DNA of 64,000 bases. Source: an uncultured Eubacterium sp. (lineage in GTDB: Bacteria; Bacillota; Clostridia; Lachnospirales; Lachnospiraceae). Position numbers and translations under genes: made by a program. Shown piece after piece: positions 1 to 8,543 of the stretch. Position 1 is the stretch's first letter. Each line of letters begins with the position of its first letter. The DNA lies in NCBI GenBank assembly GCA_910589595.1, contig CAJUTM010000014.1, forward strand, positions 1 to 64,000, given 5' to 3'. The notes beneath the pieces were generated by a model that was given only the letters and a program-made list of their open reading frames with translations, searched no databases and was not told the origin of the DNA.

Positions 1-35
1 TGTAACAAAAAGAATCCCGTATTTATGCGGGTTCT

Positions 36-52
36 GGCGTTTCGCAAACGCC
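36..52. other. hairpin upstream of sepF
   Basis: GGCGTTT, a 3-base loop, then AAACGCC form a perfect 7-bp stem. No T-run follows, so it is not a clear terminator. The first 88 bases hold no gene that can be supported; they are probably the spacer after the upstream gene. Confidence 0.35.
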
Positions 53-88
53 TAAAGACAATACTTATAGAAAGGAAAGGTTTGTTAT

Positions 89-577
89 ATGGGTATTAAC
101 TCCATTTTGAATTTCTTTAAAATACCGGATGATTACGAAGATGAATACGAAGACGATTATGTAGAAGAACCGGTAAAAGCAAAACCGGTGCGCAATTCAC
201 AGCGGGAAGAAGTATATGAGGAGACGACAAAGCAGCGGGGCTTTTTAAATTCCAAGCCGAAAGTGGTTCCTATGAACAACCGCTCGATGATGGAAGTGAA
301 TATTATTAAGCCGACGACGTTTGAGGACTCGCAAAATATTTGTAATATGTTGTTATCGGGACGTCCTGTCGTTGTAAATTTAGAGGGATTTGATCCGGAT
401 GACGCACAGCGTATTATGGATTTTATATCCGGATGTATTTATTCGATTAAGGGACAATATCATCAGATATCCAAATACATATTTATTTTCACACCGGAAA
501 ATGTAGATATTAGCGGCGATTCGTTGTCTATTGATGGAAATATGGCTAAAATGCCAACCATTAACCGGGAATTTTAG
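89..577 (+). CDS. sepF: cell division protein SepF
   Basis: SepF is a membrane-associated partner of FtsZ that bundles protofilaments and helps assemble the septum. The 162-residue product has the family layout: a short N-terminal amphipathic segment (MGINSILNFF), an acidic linker and a C-terminal SepF core from about residue 70, with the typical run 'VVNLEGFD' followed by 'FISGCIYSIKG'. Length is normal. A purine-rich ribosome site (AAAGGAAAGG) lies upstream of the ATG. The next gene starts 3 bases after its stop, and the order sepF-ylmH-divIVA is the usual one downstream of the Gram-positive division cluster. The ylmG gene often found between sepF and ylmH is absent. Confidence 0.96.
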   Translation: MGINSILNFFKIPDDYEDEYEDDYVEEPVKAKPVRNSQREEVYEETTKQRGFLNSKPKVVPMNNRSMMEVNIIKPTTFEDSQNICNMLLSGRPVVVNLEGFDPDDAQRIMDFISGCIYSIKGQYHQISKYIFIFTPENVDISGDSLSIDGNMAKMPTINREF

Positions 578-579
578 AT

Positions 580-1350
580 ATGGCAGATGGTAAGAGGGAT
601 AGTTTTTTTGTTCAACACCTGTATGATTTGGCGGAACGTGCCAGACGATATGGGAGTCCTGTATTCACTGATTTTATGACGGCAAAAGAACTCTCCTTAT
701 TTTTGAATCATAAGAAATCTTTTCTTGATGTCCGTGTTGCCACTTGGGGCGGCCATGAAGACTGCGCTCATAAGATGGGTGGTTTTTTCCCGGCCGATTA
801 TGATGTTGCACCGGATTCGTGTGTTTTTCCCATTCAATGTTTGTGTGTTGAAGCGGTCAATGTGAAATTTGCAAAAGAAATAAGTCATCGGGACTATTTA
901 GGAGCGATTTTGAATTTGGGAATTGAGCGGTCAATGATAGGTGATATTCGCATTAGTAATCATACGGCCTATGTATTCTGCAATGAAGAATTCGTTCCTT
1001 TTCTTATCAATGGGTTGGTATTAGTGCGAAGAACTTCCGTACGCTGCCGGATAGTGGAAGATTTGCAGGAAATACCGGCTCAGGAATACGAAATTTGCGA
1101 ATGCAGCGTTGCCTCGCTGCGTCTGGATAATATTGTTGCGGCGATGATTCATTCCGCCCGCGGGAAAGCGGCGGCATTGATTGCACAGGGGAACGTACTG
1201 GCTGATTATGAAGAGAGGACATCAAATAGTTACCGCTGTAAAGACAATACGCCGGTAACGATTAAAGGGTATGGAAAGTACAAGCTGTTTGTGAAAGAGG
1301 AGCAGACGCGAAAGGGAAAGCAGAAAATAACGATTTATAAATATAAATAA
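580..1350 (+). CDS. ylmH: YlmH-type S4-domain RNA-binding protein
   Basis: YlmH-family proteins carry a C-terminal S4 RNA-binding domain, bind the ribosome or tRNA-like RNA, and accompany sepF and divIVA in Gram-positive bacteria. The 256-residue product has the N-terminal YlmH region with 'SFLDVRVATWGGHEDCAHKMG' features, a central 'YLGAILNLGIERSMIGDI' segment, and a C-terminal S4 fold from about residue 180 ('LRLDNIVAAMIHSARGKA', 'IKGYGKYKLF'). In Bacillus a YlmH homologue takes part in ribosome rescue together with RqcH, which is also encoded in this window (11644), though that link is only inference here. The ATG follows the sepF stop almost immediately, so the two are probably translationally coupled. 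Confidence 0.9.
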   Translation: MADGKRDSFFVQHLYDLAERARRYGSPVFTDFMTAKELSLFLNHKKSFLDVRVATWGGHEDCAHKMGGFFPADYDVAPDSCVFPIQCLCVEAVNVKFAKEISHRDYLGAILNLGIERSMIGDIRISNHTAYVFCNEEFVPFLINGLVLVRRTSVRCRIVEDLQEIPAQEYEICECSVASLRLDNIVAAMIHSARGKAAALIAQGNVLADYEERTSNSYRCKDNTPVTIKGYGKYKLFVKEEQTRKGKQKITIYKYK

Positions 1351-1399
1351 ATTTATAAAGATAAATAATATATAAGATAAATAAGGAGATGAAAGCTTT

Positions 1400-2428
1400 A
1401 TGTTATCACCAATGGATTTAAAAAACAGGCAAGTGAATGTAAAGAAGAAAAGATACTATGATAAAGAGGAGATGGACGAGTATCTGGAATTAATCTTTGA
1501 AAATTATAAAGAATTATATAACGAAAATCAGGAACTGAACAAAAATGTGAAGACGTTGAGCGACGGCGTCCAATACTACCGTTCGATTGAGACGACAATG
1601 CAGAAAGCACTTGTTCTGGCAGAGAAGACAGCGAAAGAGACAAAAGACGCGGCGCAACTGAAAGCGGAGGCAATGGAAAAGGATGCCGCACAAAAGGCGG
1701 AGAAGATTGTCTGTCAGGCAGAGCAGGAGTATGAGCAGATTCGGGATAAGTGTCTGCAATTGGTACAAAAGTTTAATCAGTATAAAATGCAGCTCCGACA
1801 AGTTGCTACTGCACAACTGGAAATGATTACGAGTGATAATTTTGATGTCTATTCTCCGGAAATTGAGGCTATTCAGGAGGAAAAGCAGGCGATACCGGTT
1901 TACGAAGAGCGCGTACGGGAGGAACAGCCGCCGGCGGAAGAAACGATGGAAGAACTTCTGCAGGAAGATACGCAGGAGTCTATGCCGGAAGACAACGACA
2001 CAGGGGAAGTTGCTGCGGAACAATTCGATAAAACAATGGAAATACCGGATATCAAAGTGAGAAAGAGCCGCATGAAAAAGGAGCCGGCAGACATGGAAGA
2101 AAACATGGATGTGCTGACTGCCGATACGATTGATTTGAGCGATACGATAAAGGCAGTACAGGAACCTTTGGAGGCGAAAATGCAGCCGGTACAGGATGCG
2201 ATGGTGTTAGAGCCGGTCGACGCGGTTGTCACGGAGCCATTGAATTTGGAGCCGGTGGAGGCGGATTTGACGGAGCAGGAAGTATTAGAGCCGGTGGAGG
2301 AAGAGGAAAAAAGCGCGCCGACTTTAGATTCTCTGCTGCAAAGTATTAATTTGGGAAAGAAGAATAAGAAAAAGAAAGGTCAGGACGAAGACCCATTTGA
2401 ATTTCTTGGTTCTGTAGATGATTTTTAA
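1400..2428 (+). CDS. divIVA: DivIVA-family septum/pole protein with long acidic tail
   Basis: DivIVA proteins are coiled-coil scaffolds that bind negatively curved membrane at poles and septa. Residues 1-60 hold the short DivIVA N-terminal motif ('PMDLKNRQVNVKKKRYYDKE'), followed by a heptad-rich coiled coil (about 25-145). The second half is low-complexity and acidic (many EEP, EPVE and LEPV units) and ends in a short basic/acidic patch, so the 342-residue product is longer than the 165-residue Bacillus protein. The extra length is a disordered tail, a common variant in Clostridia. AAGGAG lies 12 bases before the chosen ATG; an ATG four codons later is possible. lspA follows after 2 bases. 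Confidence 0.88.
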   Translation: MLSPMDLKNRQVNVKKKRYYDKEEMDEYLELIFENYKELYNENQELNKNVKTLSDGVQYYRSIETTMQKALVLAEKTAKETKDAAQLKAEAMEKDAAQKAEKIVCQAEQEYEQIRDKCLQLVQKFNQYKMQLRQVATAQLEMITSDNFDVYSPEIEAIQEEKQAIPVYEERVREEQPPAEETMEELLQEDTQESMPEDNDTGEVAAEQFDKTMEIPDIKVRKSRMKKEPADMEENMDVLTADTIDLSDTIKAVQEPLEAKMQPVQDAMVLEPVDAVVTEPLNLEPVEADLTEQEVLEPVEEEEKSAPTLDSLLQSINLGKKNKKKKGQDEDPFEFLGSVDDF

Positions 2429-2430
2429 TA

Positions 2431-2937
2431 ATGAAAAAAAAATATGTGATTCCTAATCTGATTTATTCCGGCATATTTATTTTGCTGATTGCGGCAGACC
2501 GTTTTACAAAACAATTTGCCATACAGAATTTAAGAGGGCAGGATAAAGTGATTATTCCTAATGTTTTTTCCCTGCACTATTTGGAAAATCGGGGAGCCGC
2601 ATGGGGATTGTTTCAAAATGCAACGTGGCTGTTCATTATAATTACGCTTATCGTTGTCGTTGCCATGCTGTACTTTTACCGGAGGATTCCCTTTGAAAAA
2701 AAATATAATCTGCTGCGAATATCCATTATTATTTTGTCGGCCGGAGCAGTCGGCAACTTTATCGACCGCATAATGTGGCGTTATGTAGTGGATTTCCTGT
2801 ATTTTGAGTGGATCAATTTTCCGGTATTTAATGTAGCCGATTGTTTTGTCTGCATTGCTGCCGTGTTGCTGCTATATTGTTTTTTGTTTAAGTATAAGGA
2901 TGAAGAATTTTTTGGAAAAAGAAATCATACAAATTAG
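2431..2937 (+). CDS. lspA: lipoprotein signal peptidase (SPase II)
   Basis: LspA cleaves the signal peptide of lipid-modified prolipoproteins at the cytoplasmic membrane. The 168-residue product has four hydrophobic segments and the family signatures: 'RGAAWGLF', 'GAVGNFIDR' and 'FNVADCF', the latter two supplying the two catalytic aspartates. Length is typical. It follows divIVA by 2 bases and overlaps the next gene by 38 bases, the classic lspA-rluD pairing. Confidence 0.97.
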   Translation: MKKKYVIPNLIYSGIFILLIAADRFTKQFAIQNLRGQDKVIIPNVFSLHYLENRGAAWGLFQNATWLFIIITLIVVVAMLYFYRRIPFEKKYNLLRISIIILSAGAVGNFIDRIMWRYVVDFLYFEWINFPVFNVADCFVCIAAVLLLYCFLFKYKDEEFFGKRNHTN

Positions 2938-3844
2938 TGTACAGGAAGAAGAGGAGAGACGGATTGACCGGTTTATTGCCGAGCACACGGATTTCTCCCG
3001 CTCTTATGTACAGAGACTGATAAAAGATAATCAGGTAAGTGTAAACGGGAAATCAATCACTAAAGTGAAGATTCCCGTTTCTTTTGGTGATGAAATAGAA
3101 GTGATAGTACCGGAGCCGGAACAACTGCAAATTGAGCCGGAACAAATGGATTTGGACATTTTATATGAAGACTCTGATGTTATTGTCGTCAATAAACCAA
3201 AAGATATGGTTGTTCATCCGGCGGCAGGACATATGAAACACACGTTAGTGAACGGACTGCTATATCATTGTCAAGGGAACCTTTCCGGTATTAACGGCGT
3301 TATGCGTCCGGGGATTGTCCACCGTATCGACAAAGATACGACCGGAGCGCTGATTGTCTGCAAAAATGATTCTGCCCACCAATCGTTAGCGGAGCAGCTA
3401 CGCCTGCATACCATTACAAGAAAATATCAAGCCATCGTCCATCATAATCTGCAAGACGAGAGCGGAACGATAGAAACGTATATAGGACGGCATCCGGTGG
3501 AGCGCAAGAAGATGGCAGTCGTCGCGGAGGGCAAAGGAAAAAATGCCATTACAAATTATGAGGTATTGAGCCATCTCAATAAAAAATATAATTATATTGA
3601 ATGTCAGTTAAAGACAGGACGAACACATCAAATTCGCGTCCATATGTCTTATATCAATCATCCCCTGCTGGGAGATAAGGTGTATGGCCCGCCAGTCACA
3701 AAACCGTTTCAACATCTTCAGGGGCAGACATTACATGCAAAAATTCTGGGATTTCATCATCCGGCCACAAATCAATATATAGAGGTCGAAGCGCCGTTAC
3801 CGCAATATTTTGTACAGTTGATAGAAAGCATGAAAACAGGGTGA
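2900..3844 (+). CDS. rluD: RluD-family 23S rRNA pseudouridine synthase
   Basis: The enzyme isomerises uridines to pseudouridine in large-subunit rRNA. It has an N-terminal S4 domain (about residues 12-75, 'RIDRFIAEH', 'SYVQRLIKDNQVSVNG') and the RsuA/RluA catalytic domain with 'RIDKDTTGALIV', where the aspartate is the nucleophile, then 'KTGRTHQIRVH'. I start it at the ATG at 2900 (314 residues), inside lspA. An upstream in-frame start at 2846 would add 18 hydrophobic residues lying wholly within the lspA coding region. Which uridines it modifies cannot be told from sequence; RluD-type is the closest class. Confidence 0.92.
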   Translation: MKNFLEKEIIQISVQEEEERRIDRFIAEHTDFSRSYVQRLIKDNQVSVNGKSITKVKIPVSFGDEIEVIVPEPEQLQIEPEQMDLDILYEDSDVIVVNKPKDMVVHPAAGHMKHTLVNGLLYHCQGNLSGINGVMRPGIVHRIDKDTTGALIVCKNDSAHQSLAEQLRLHTITRKYQAIVHHNLQDESGTIETYIGRHPVERKKMAVVAEGKGKNAITNYEVLSHLNKKYNYIECQLKTGRTHQIRVHMSYINHPLLGDKVYGPPVTKPFQHLQGQTLHAKILGFHHPATNQYIEVEAPLPQYFVQLIESMKTG

Positions 3845-3874
3845 TTTTTTCTGTTCAAATTTGCCAAATACTGC

Positions 3875-3904
3875 TTGACAATGCCAGTACTATAGGTGTA
3901 GAAT
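3875..3904 (+). promoter_or_regulatory. sigma-A-type promoter of the blaI-like gene
   Basis: TTGACA at 3875-3880 and TAGAAT at 3899-3904 are separated by 18 bases. The -10 is overlapped by a CTAT-N4-GTAG sequence (3890-3901), an imperfect copy of the operators further downstream, so the repressor encoded next probably controls its own promoter. Confidence 0.7.
3890..3901. promoter_or_regulatory. imperfect BlaI/MecI-type operator over the -10
   Basis: CTATAGGTGTAG matches the CTAC-N4-GTAG core with one change in the left half and overlaps the -10 box. Autorepression is inferred from position. Confidence 0.5.
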
Positions 3905-3949
3905 TGACTTACTCGCTACGGTAAGCGTGTTTCACAAAAGAAGTGTTAT

Positions 3950-3963
3950 TCTACCGTCGTAGA
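3950..3963. promoter_or_regulatory. BlaI/MecI-type operator, perfect dyad
   Basis: TCTAC-CGTC-GTAGA is a perfect 5+5 inverted repeat with a 4-base centre. This is the spacing of the known Bla/Mec operator (TACTAC-N4-GTAGTA). It lies between the promoter and the start codon. Confidence 0.65.
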
Positions 3964-3973
3964 TAAAAATCGA

Positions 3974-3987
3974 ACTACTGGTGTAGT
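3974..3987. promoter_or_regulatory. BlaI/MecI-type operator, perfect dyad
   Basis: ACTAC-TGGT-GTAGT, followed by A, is the closest match to the known BlaI operator. Its centre is 24 bases from the previous one, about two helical turns, so dimers could sit on one face of the DNA. Confidence 0.7.
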
Positions 3988-4027
3988 AATAAAAATTGTT
4001 ACTGATGTTTGGGAGGGCCATACTAAT

Positions 4028-4402
4028 ATGAGTAATAATCCAACAAAGGAAATAAGATTGCACGAGGGAGAACTCAATGTAATGGAATTATTGTGGTCCA
4101 ACAAAGTTCTGGCGGCAAAGGATATTTCAAAAATCATAAAAGAATATATCGGTTGGGAAAAGAATACAACGTATACTGTCATTAAGCGGCTTATCGATAA
4201 GGGAGCTGTCCAGCGCGAAGACCCCGGATTTCTCTGCAGCGCCAAAGTAACAAAAAGGGAAATTCAGAATATTGAAACAAAAGCTCTCTTAAAAAAGATG
4301 TTTAATGGCTCTCTGTCAACGTTCATCACCGATTATCTCGACTATCAAACATTGACGACCTCACAGATAATTGAATTACAACGAATTATTAATAAAAGAT
4401 AA
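4028..4402 (+). CDS. BlaI/MecI/CopY-family transcriptional repressor
   Basis: The product (124 residues) has a winged-helix DNA-binding domain at about residues 8-80 ('LHEGELNVMELLW', 'NTTYTVIKRLIDKGAVQRED') and a short C-terminal dimerisation region. Family members repress antibiotic-response or copper genes by binding TAC-rich dyads, and many are inactivated by proteolysis through a partner BlaR1/M56 sensor. Here no M56 protease gene is adjacent. The three operator-like dyads just upstream suggest autoregulation. A hairpin terminator directly follows the stop, so most transcripts probably end there. The target beyond its own promoter is unknown; the small gene at 4464 and the recombinase are candidates. 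Confidence 0.9.
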   Translation: MSNNPTKEIRLHEGELNVMELLWSNKVLAAKDISKIIKEYIGWEKNTTYTVIKRLIDKGAVQREDPGFLCSAKVTKREIQNIETKALLKKMFNGSLSTFITDYLDYQTLTTSQIIELQRIINKR

Positions 4403-4430
4403 ATGCAATAGAAATATTGCATTTGTTTTT
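4401..4430 (+). terminator. rho-independent terminator after blaI-like gene
   Basis: AAATGCAAT, a 6-base loop, then ATTGCATTT form a perfect 9-bp stem at 4401-4424, followed by GTTTTT. It overlaps the stop codon region of the repressor gene and separates it from the small downstream gene. Confidence 0.75.
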
Positions 4431-4463
4431 ATATTATTTACATTGGATAAGGGAGGAATTTTA

Positions 4464-4628
4464 TTGAACTGGAAGACAATCACCAATGAGTTACACAAGC
4501 GTTGGGTATTTATAACATCGGATACCAAACAGACAATTATGGCAATTATCGGACTTTTACTAGTTATCGGCGTAATTATCATGTTAAGGCATATGCATAT
4601 CCGGAACCAGTATTCAGATGAAGCCTAA
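4464..4628 (+). CDS. small single-span membrane protein, TTG start
   Basis: I do not recognise this gene. A strong ribosome site (GGGAGGAA at 4451-4458) sits 5 bases before an in-frame TTG, giving a 54-residue product: about 25 polar N-terminal residues ('NWKTITNELHKRW'), one hydrophobic segment ('IMAIIGLLLVIGVIIML') and a short polar tail ending in DEA. An upstream ATG in the same frame (4371) would lie inside the repressor gene and the terminator, so it is unlikely. Its position behind an autoregulated BlaI-type repressor makes it a candidate member of that regulon by readthrough, but no function can be given. Confidence 0.55.
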   Translation: MNWKTITNELHKRWVFITSDTKQTIMAIIGLLLVIGVIIMLRHMHIRNQYSDEA

Positions 4629-4662
4629 CTCTCTTGGACAAACTCCAGTTTTTCAAAAAGAC

Positions 4663-4691
4663 TTGTCAGGAAACCACGGATATGGTATACT
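4663..4691 (+). promoter_or_regulatory. sigma-A-type promoter of the tyrosine recombinase gene
   Basis: TTGTCA (4663-4668) and TATACT (4686-4691) are separated by 17 bases. The recombinase start codon is 95 bases further on. Confidence 0.7.
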
Positions 4692-4785
4692 GTAATAAAT
4701 TGCGGGAATGCACGATAAAACGGCGTTTCCATATGATTAAAAGATGTTGTATTAAAATATGACGCTTAAAGAATGGAGAATTGAT

Positions 4786-5847
4786 ATGGATAAGAAAATA
4801 ACATACCATGAACAAAATGACCGTGATAACACGATTAAGTTGCGAAGTGTTCTGGCGACGCTTCCGGCATTTGCCAAAGATTTTTTTCGTGCCATTGAGC
4901 CAAATACTTCAGCAAAGACAAGAATTTCTTATGTCTATGATATCCGGCTGTTTTTTTCTTTCTTATTTGAAAGCAATCCGTATTTTCATAAGTTTGAGGA
5001 TATTACTGAAATCGCACTATCCGATTTGGAGTTGCTGCAGCCGGTTGATATTGAAGAATATTTAGAGTATCTGAAGTATTATAAAGATGCGGATGGAACG
5101 ATTAAGACGAATAAGGAGCGCGGGCTTCACCGCAAGCTGGCTACGCTGAGAAGCTTTTTTAACTATTATTATAAGCGGGAATTAATCAAAAATAATCCTA
5201 CTGTCATTGTTGATATGCCGAAGCTTCACAAACGGGAAATTGTCCGTCTTGATGCGGATGAGGTGGCAAATCTGCTTGACTATGTTGAGCATGGCGGCGA
5301 CGAATTGACAGGAATGAAAAAGGTTTATTTTGAGAAGAACAAGACACGAAACCTTGCTCTTTTTACCTTATTATTAGGAACCGGTATCCGTGTTTCCGAG
5401 TGTGTCGGTTTAGATTTGGAAGACATTGATTTTAAGAATAACCGGATTAAAATTATGCGCAAAGGCGGCAAAGAGGATTTTGTCTATTTTGGTGATGAGG
5501 TGGCGGAAAGTTTATATGACTATTATGCAGAGAGAAAGACGATAGCTGCTAAGGAGGGGCATGAACATGCGCTGTTTTTGTCCGTTCAGAAGAGACGTAT
5601 GTGCGTGCAGTCCATCGAGAATTTAGTCACGGATTGTGCGAAGCATGTTACGACGATTAAGCATATTACGCCTCACAAGTTAAGAAGTACCTATGGAACG
5701 AATTTATACCGCGAAACGGGGGATATTTATCTGGTTGCGGAAGTATTAGGCCACAATGATGTAAACACGACGAGAAAGCATTATGCGGCCCTCGAAGAGG
5801 ACCGCAAACGCAAGGCTGCTTCTGTTATTAAATTGAGAGATAGTTAA
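4786..5847 (+). CDS. XerC/XerD-type tyrosine recombinase
   Basis: A 353-residue tyrosine site-specific recombinase. It has an N-terminal SAM-like core-binding domain (about 15-160) and a C-terminal catalytic domain with the conserved set: Arg in 'GTGIRVSE', Lys in 'RKGGKE', His-x-x-Arg in 'HKLRST', His in 'LGHNDVNTT' and the nucleophile Tyr in 'RKHYA'. I chose the ATG at 4786 because GGAGA is 6 bases upstream; an ATG at 4759 adds nine residues without a ribosome site. No phage genes or att-like repeats surround it, so it may be a chromosomal Xer-type enzyme rather than a prophage integrase. It converges with the amidase gene, with only 6 bases between the stops. Confidence 0.88.
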   Translation: MDKKITYHEQNDRDNTIKLRSVLATLPAFAKDFFRAIEPNTSAKTRISYVYDIRLFFSFLFESNPYFHKFEDITEIALSDLELLQPVDIEEYLEYLKYYKDADGTIKTNKERGLHRKLATLRSFFNYYYKRELIKNNPTVIVDMPKLHKREIVRLDADEVANLLDYVEHGGDELTGMKKVYFEKNKTRNLALFTLLLGTGIRVSECVGLDLEDIDFKNNRIKIMRKGGKEDFVYFGDEVAESLYDYYAERKTIAAKEGHEHALFLSVQKRRMCVQSIENLVTDCAKHVTTIKHITPHKLRSTYGTNLYRETGDIYLVAEVLGHNDVNTTRKHYAALEEDRKRKAASVIKLRDS

Positions 5848-5853
5848 AAGGTT

Positions 5854-8076
5854 TTAACGTCCTGTAGGATATGTGGCAAATAACGTCATAATTCCATTGT
5901 AGATGGATTTTGCCGCGTTATTTTGAAAGGTTGGGTTCGTTAATTTGCCATAGTCCGAATTACCGGATATAAAGCCCAGTTCAATTAAAATAGCTGGTAC
6001 CGTATTATGTTTCAGAACATAGTATGCGGCGGATTTTGTTCCGCGGCTTTTTGTTTTTAAGTCATTGACAAGTCTTGTTTTAAATAAATTAGCCATCTTC
6101 TGACTTGTTATACCGCTAAAGCCTTTACTGTTGTTAGATATGGAATAATAAACTTCCGTACCGTTTGCAGACGTGTTGGCAGCCGAATTCATATGCAGGC
6201 TGATAAAGACGTCTGCACCGACAGTTTTGGCGAATGCGGCACGATTTGCCAGTGAGATATAGCTGTCATTAGTTCGTGTCCAATATACTTTCGTATCCGG
6301 TGCATTGTCCGAAAAATAGTTTTTCATCAATGTGTACAATATCTTAAATGTCAAATCCTTTTCATTTGTTCCCCTGCTCTGGGCTCCGGGGTCGTGTCCG
6401 CCATGTCCGGCGTCTAATACGACAATGTTTTTATATATCTTTTTCGGTGTTCCCATTTTTATCTGGAAACAGTCTCCCTTATCGAAGATTTTGTATCCGG
6501 ATAACGAAGCGGTAGTAATTGTAATAACGGTATTTGCCCCGCTTCTGGTAACGGTAAGGTTCTTAATATTACTATTATTAATAATAATCGGATTGTTTTG
6601 GTAAAAAGCAGTATGGTCACCATTAATATATACTTTAAATGTCTTGCTGGTATATAAATCTTCATTACTAACATTTGCCATTGTAACACCGGCAGGTTTG
6701 GGAATGGATAAGGAATAGCTGATTACGCTGCCATCTTTGCTTCCATAAGTATATAAAATATTAATTTCCAAAACACCGTTTTGTGTAATATAAGAAAAAT
6801 CTGCGACATTCATACACTGAAAACTGATAACAACCGAATCTTCTTTTTCGGTAATATCCATTTTCTGCACAATCTCTCCAAAATTATTAAATTGATGTTT
6901 GTCCAAAATATAATCCGATTTGGGAATGGTAGCGGTAATGACATTTCCCGAGCGGTTTACTGTCGCTGTTTTCAGTATATCATGTAAGGTTCCACTTAAA
7001 CGGAATGTAATGGAACCGGTGCCCCCCTGCTCCAGATAGACGGCACTGAATTTGTGCAGCGTGTTAGTCGTCGTACTACTCTTCTCCTCCTGTGAGAGAG
7101 TTTTCTCCCAAGAGAAAAATTCTTTACTTTGAATCTGGTAATAGTTAGCGGATTTATTCCATCCCCTTGTGTAATTGAGTTGTTTTAAAATTGTTGCTGC
7201 TGGAATGCAGACGATATCTTTTTTTGTTTTATGATTGCGGATAATCTTTGCAGGTGCAGACAACATAATTTTCTTGTCATTTAAAATGGCATTTTTACTG
7301 TTAATGGTGACGATTAATTCCTTATCGGTATCTTCATTCGATATGGTAATTTCTTTTTTACTGGCATTATATTCATAATCGAGGCCCATTATATTTTTTA
7401 TTGTCTCTTCTGCAGGCATGTACATATTTTTAGCTACTTTAATTACCGGCAGATTTTTTAAATTGTATAATTTATGATTATAAAAGATATTTCCCTGCAC
7501 TCCCGTATAATATGTGGTCACATTATCGCAAGTCAGTAATAACGGCGCGCCGAGCATAATTGTGGAACCTGACTTTTTGTAGGATAAATGTAATGTTTTT
7601 GCCACATAGTTGATAGGTACTAAGATTTTTGTTTTTTTCTTGGAAACATAACGAACGGACAATGGCGCCACAGGTAACGTTACTTTCTTTCCGTTTAATT
7701 TTGCTTTTCTCTTGCCTACGGTCATAACTAAAGTAACGCCGTTGGCAGAAATGGACAATGATTTTTTTGATTTTTTGTATTTACATTTGGCTTTTACACC
7801 TTTTTTGAAAATATCGGTGTAAGAAACCATATATTTTTTCTTAATGATAAGGGCTTTATATGACTTTTTGGAAACGGTCTTTCCGTTATATTTCACCGTC
7901 ATTTTTTTTGATTTGTTTTTATGGGTTTTCCCATTATATCGGATTTTCACAGAAGAAGCAGCCTGAATTTTTGTTTGCGGAACACTTATCAGACTGCATA
8001 TGAGTACTCCCAAAATAAGAAATGTTAATCGCAAAAAACTCCCCCGCGCGGCTCCCTGTACACTATAATTACGCAT
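5854..8076 (-). CDS. secreted N-acetylmuramoyl-L-alanine amidase
   Basis: The C-terminal part (about 550-735 of 740) is an Amidase_3 zinc amidase that cuts the bond between MurNAc and the stem peptide. 'VVLDAGHGGHDPGA', the glutamate in 'GTNEKDL', 'SLHMNSA' and 'ILIELGFISG' are the zinc and catalytic motifs. Ahead of it come a signal peptide (hydrophobic 'LTFLILGVLICSLISV', cleavage near IQAAS), a very lysine-rich segment, copper-amine-oxidase-N-terminal-like stalk repeats (about 40-330), and an AMIN-like beta region ('FSAVYLEQGG' onward). The combination points to a surface-retained hydrolase acting in cell separation or wall turnover. Confidence 0.93.
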   Translation of the reverse strand: MRNYSVQGAARGSFLRLTFLILGVLICSLISVPQTKIQAASSVKIRYNGKTHKNKSKKMTVKYNGKTVSKKSYKALIIKKKYMVSYTDIFKKGVKAKCKYKKSKKSLSISANGVTLVMTVGKRKAKLNGKKVTLPVAPLSVRYVSKKKTKILVPINYVAKTLHLSYKKSGSTIMLGAPLLLTCDNVTTYYTGVQGNIFYNHKLYNLKNLPVIKVAKNMYMPAEETIKNIMGLDYEYNASKKEITISNEDTDKELIVTINSKNAILNDKKIMLSAPAKIIRNHKTKKDIVCIPAATILKQLNYTRGWNKSANYYQIQSKEFFSWEKTLSQEEKSSTTTNTLHKFSAVYLEQGGTGSITFRLSGTLHDILKTATVNRSGNVITATIPKSDYILDKHQFNNFGEIVQKMDITEKEDSVVISFQCMNVADFSYITQNGVLEINILYTYGSKDGSVISYSLSIPKPAGVTMANVSNEDLYTSKTFKVYINGDHTAFYQNNPIIINNSNIKNLTVTRSGANTVITITTASLSGYKIFDKGDCFQIKMGTPKKIYKNIVVLDAGHGGHDPGAQSRGTNEKDLTFKILYTLMKNYFSDNAPDTKVYWTRTNDSYISLANRAAFAKTVGADVFISLHMNSAANTSANGTEVYYSISNNSKGFSGITSQKMANLFKTRLVNDLKTKSRGTKSAAYYVLKHNTVPAILIELGFISGNSDYGKLTNPTFQNNAAKSIYNGIMTLFATYPTGR

Positions 8077-8190
8077 TAATCTCTCATCTCCCTATATTTT
8101 TTATAGAAAGTATAAGGAAATTGCTTGACAGAAAATTGTCATTTTTTTTATTTTCTTGTAACAAAAACATTTTTTATAAGATTTGATGTC

Positions 8191-8499
8191 TTAGCGGTAC
8201 TTAGGTAATAAAATGTATTCCCCTGACTGAATATGGTCGGAGGTAAGTGAGTTCAAGGATATAATTGCCTGTCGATAGCTGTGATACGAAGCGTCGGAAT
8301 AGCGCACAGAGTAAGTTTTGGCAATGGAATTAAGCGTGTCCCCATCGCGAATCAGAACGGAGTCATATCCATTTATGCAAGCATTTGCCCCATTGTCAGC
8401 AGAGGCATGATTTCCTAACAAAAGGAAAAATATAAGCACGGAAACCAGTGTAATTGTAATAAGTAAAGTCGTAATATGGTTTTTCAAAAATATCATCAT
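8191..8499 (-). CDS. LysM membrane protein, YneA-like SOS cell-division inhibitor (candidate)
   Basis: The 102-residue product has one N-terminal membrane segment ('TTLLITITLVSVLIFFLLL') and a C-terminal LysM-type module ('VLIRDGDTLNSIAKTYSV', 'IQSGEYILLPKY'). This is the architecture of Bacillus YneA, an SOS-induced protein that delays division after DNA damage. Independent support comes from two LexA-box sequences overlapping its promoter (8544-8557 and 8574-8587). lexA, usually divergent from yneA, is not here. GAGGGA lies 5 bases before the ATG; an ATG one codon later is equally possible. The role in division arrest is inferred from architecture and regulation, not from close sequence identity. 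Confidence 0.8.
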   Translation of the reverse strand: MMIFLKNHITTLLITITLVSVLIFFLLLGNHASADNGANACINGYDSVLIRDGDTLNSIAKTYSVRYSDASYHSYRQAIISLNSLTSDHIQSGEYILLPKYR

Positions 8500-8543
8500 A
8501 CTAATCCCTCATTTCTACGCGGTCTTTTGTGATTTATCAATGC

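Noticed and set aside
4786..5847. Recombinase as a sign of a prophage or integrative element
   Set aside because: No phage, relaxase or excisionase genes and no att-like direct repeats are visible on either side.
8126..8149. Hairpin TGACA/TGTCA followed by T8 on the plus strand
   Set aside because: No plus-strand gene ends nearby and the stem is only 5 bp; it lies in the upstream region of the minus-strand amidase gene.
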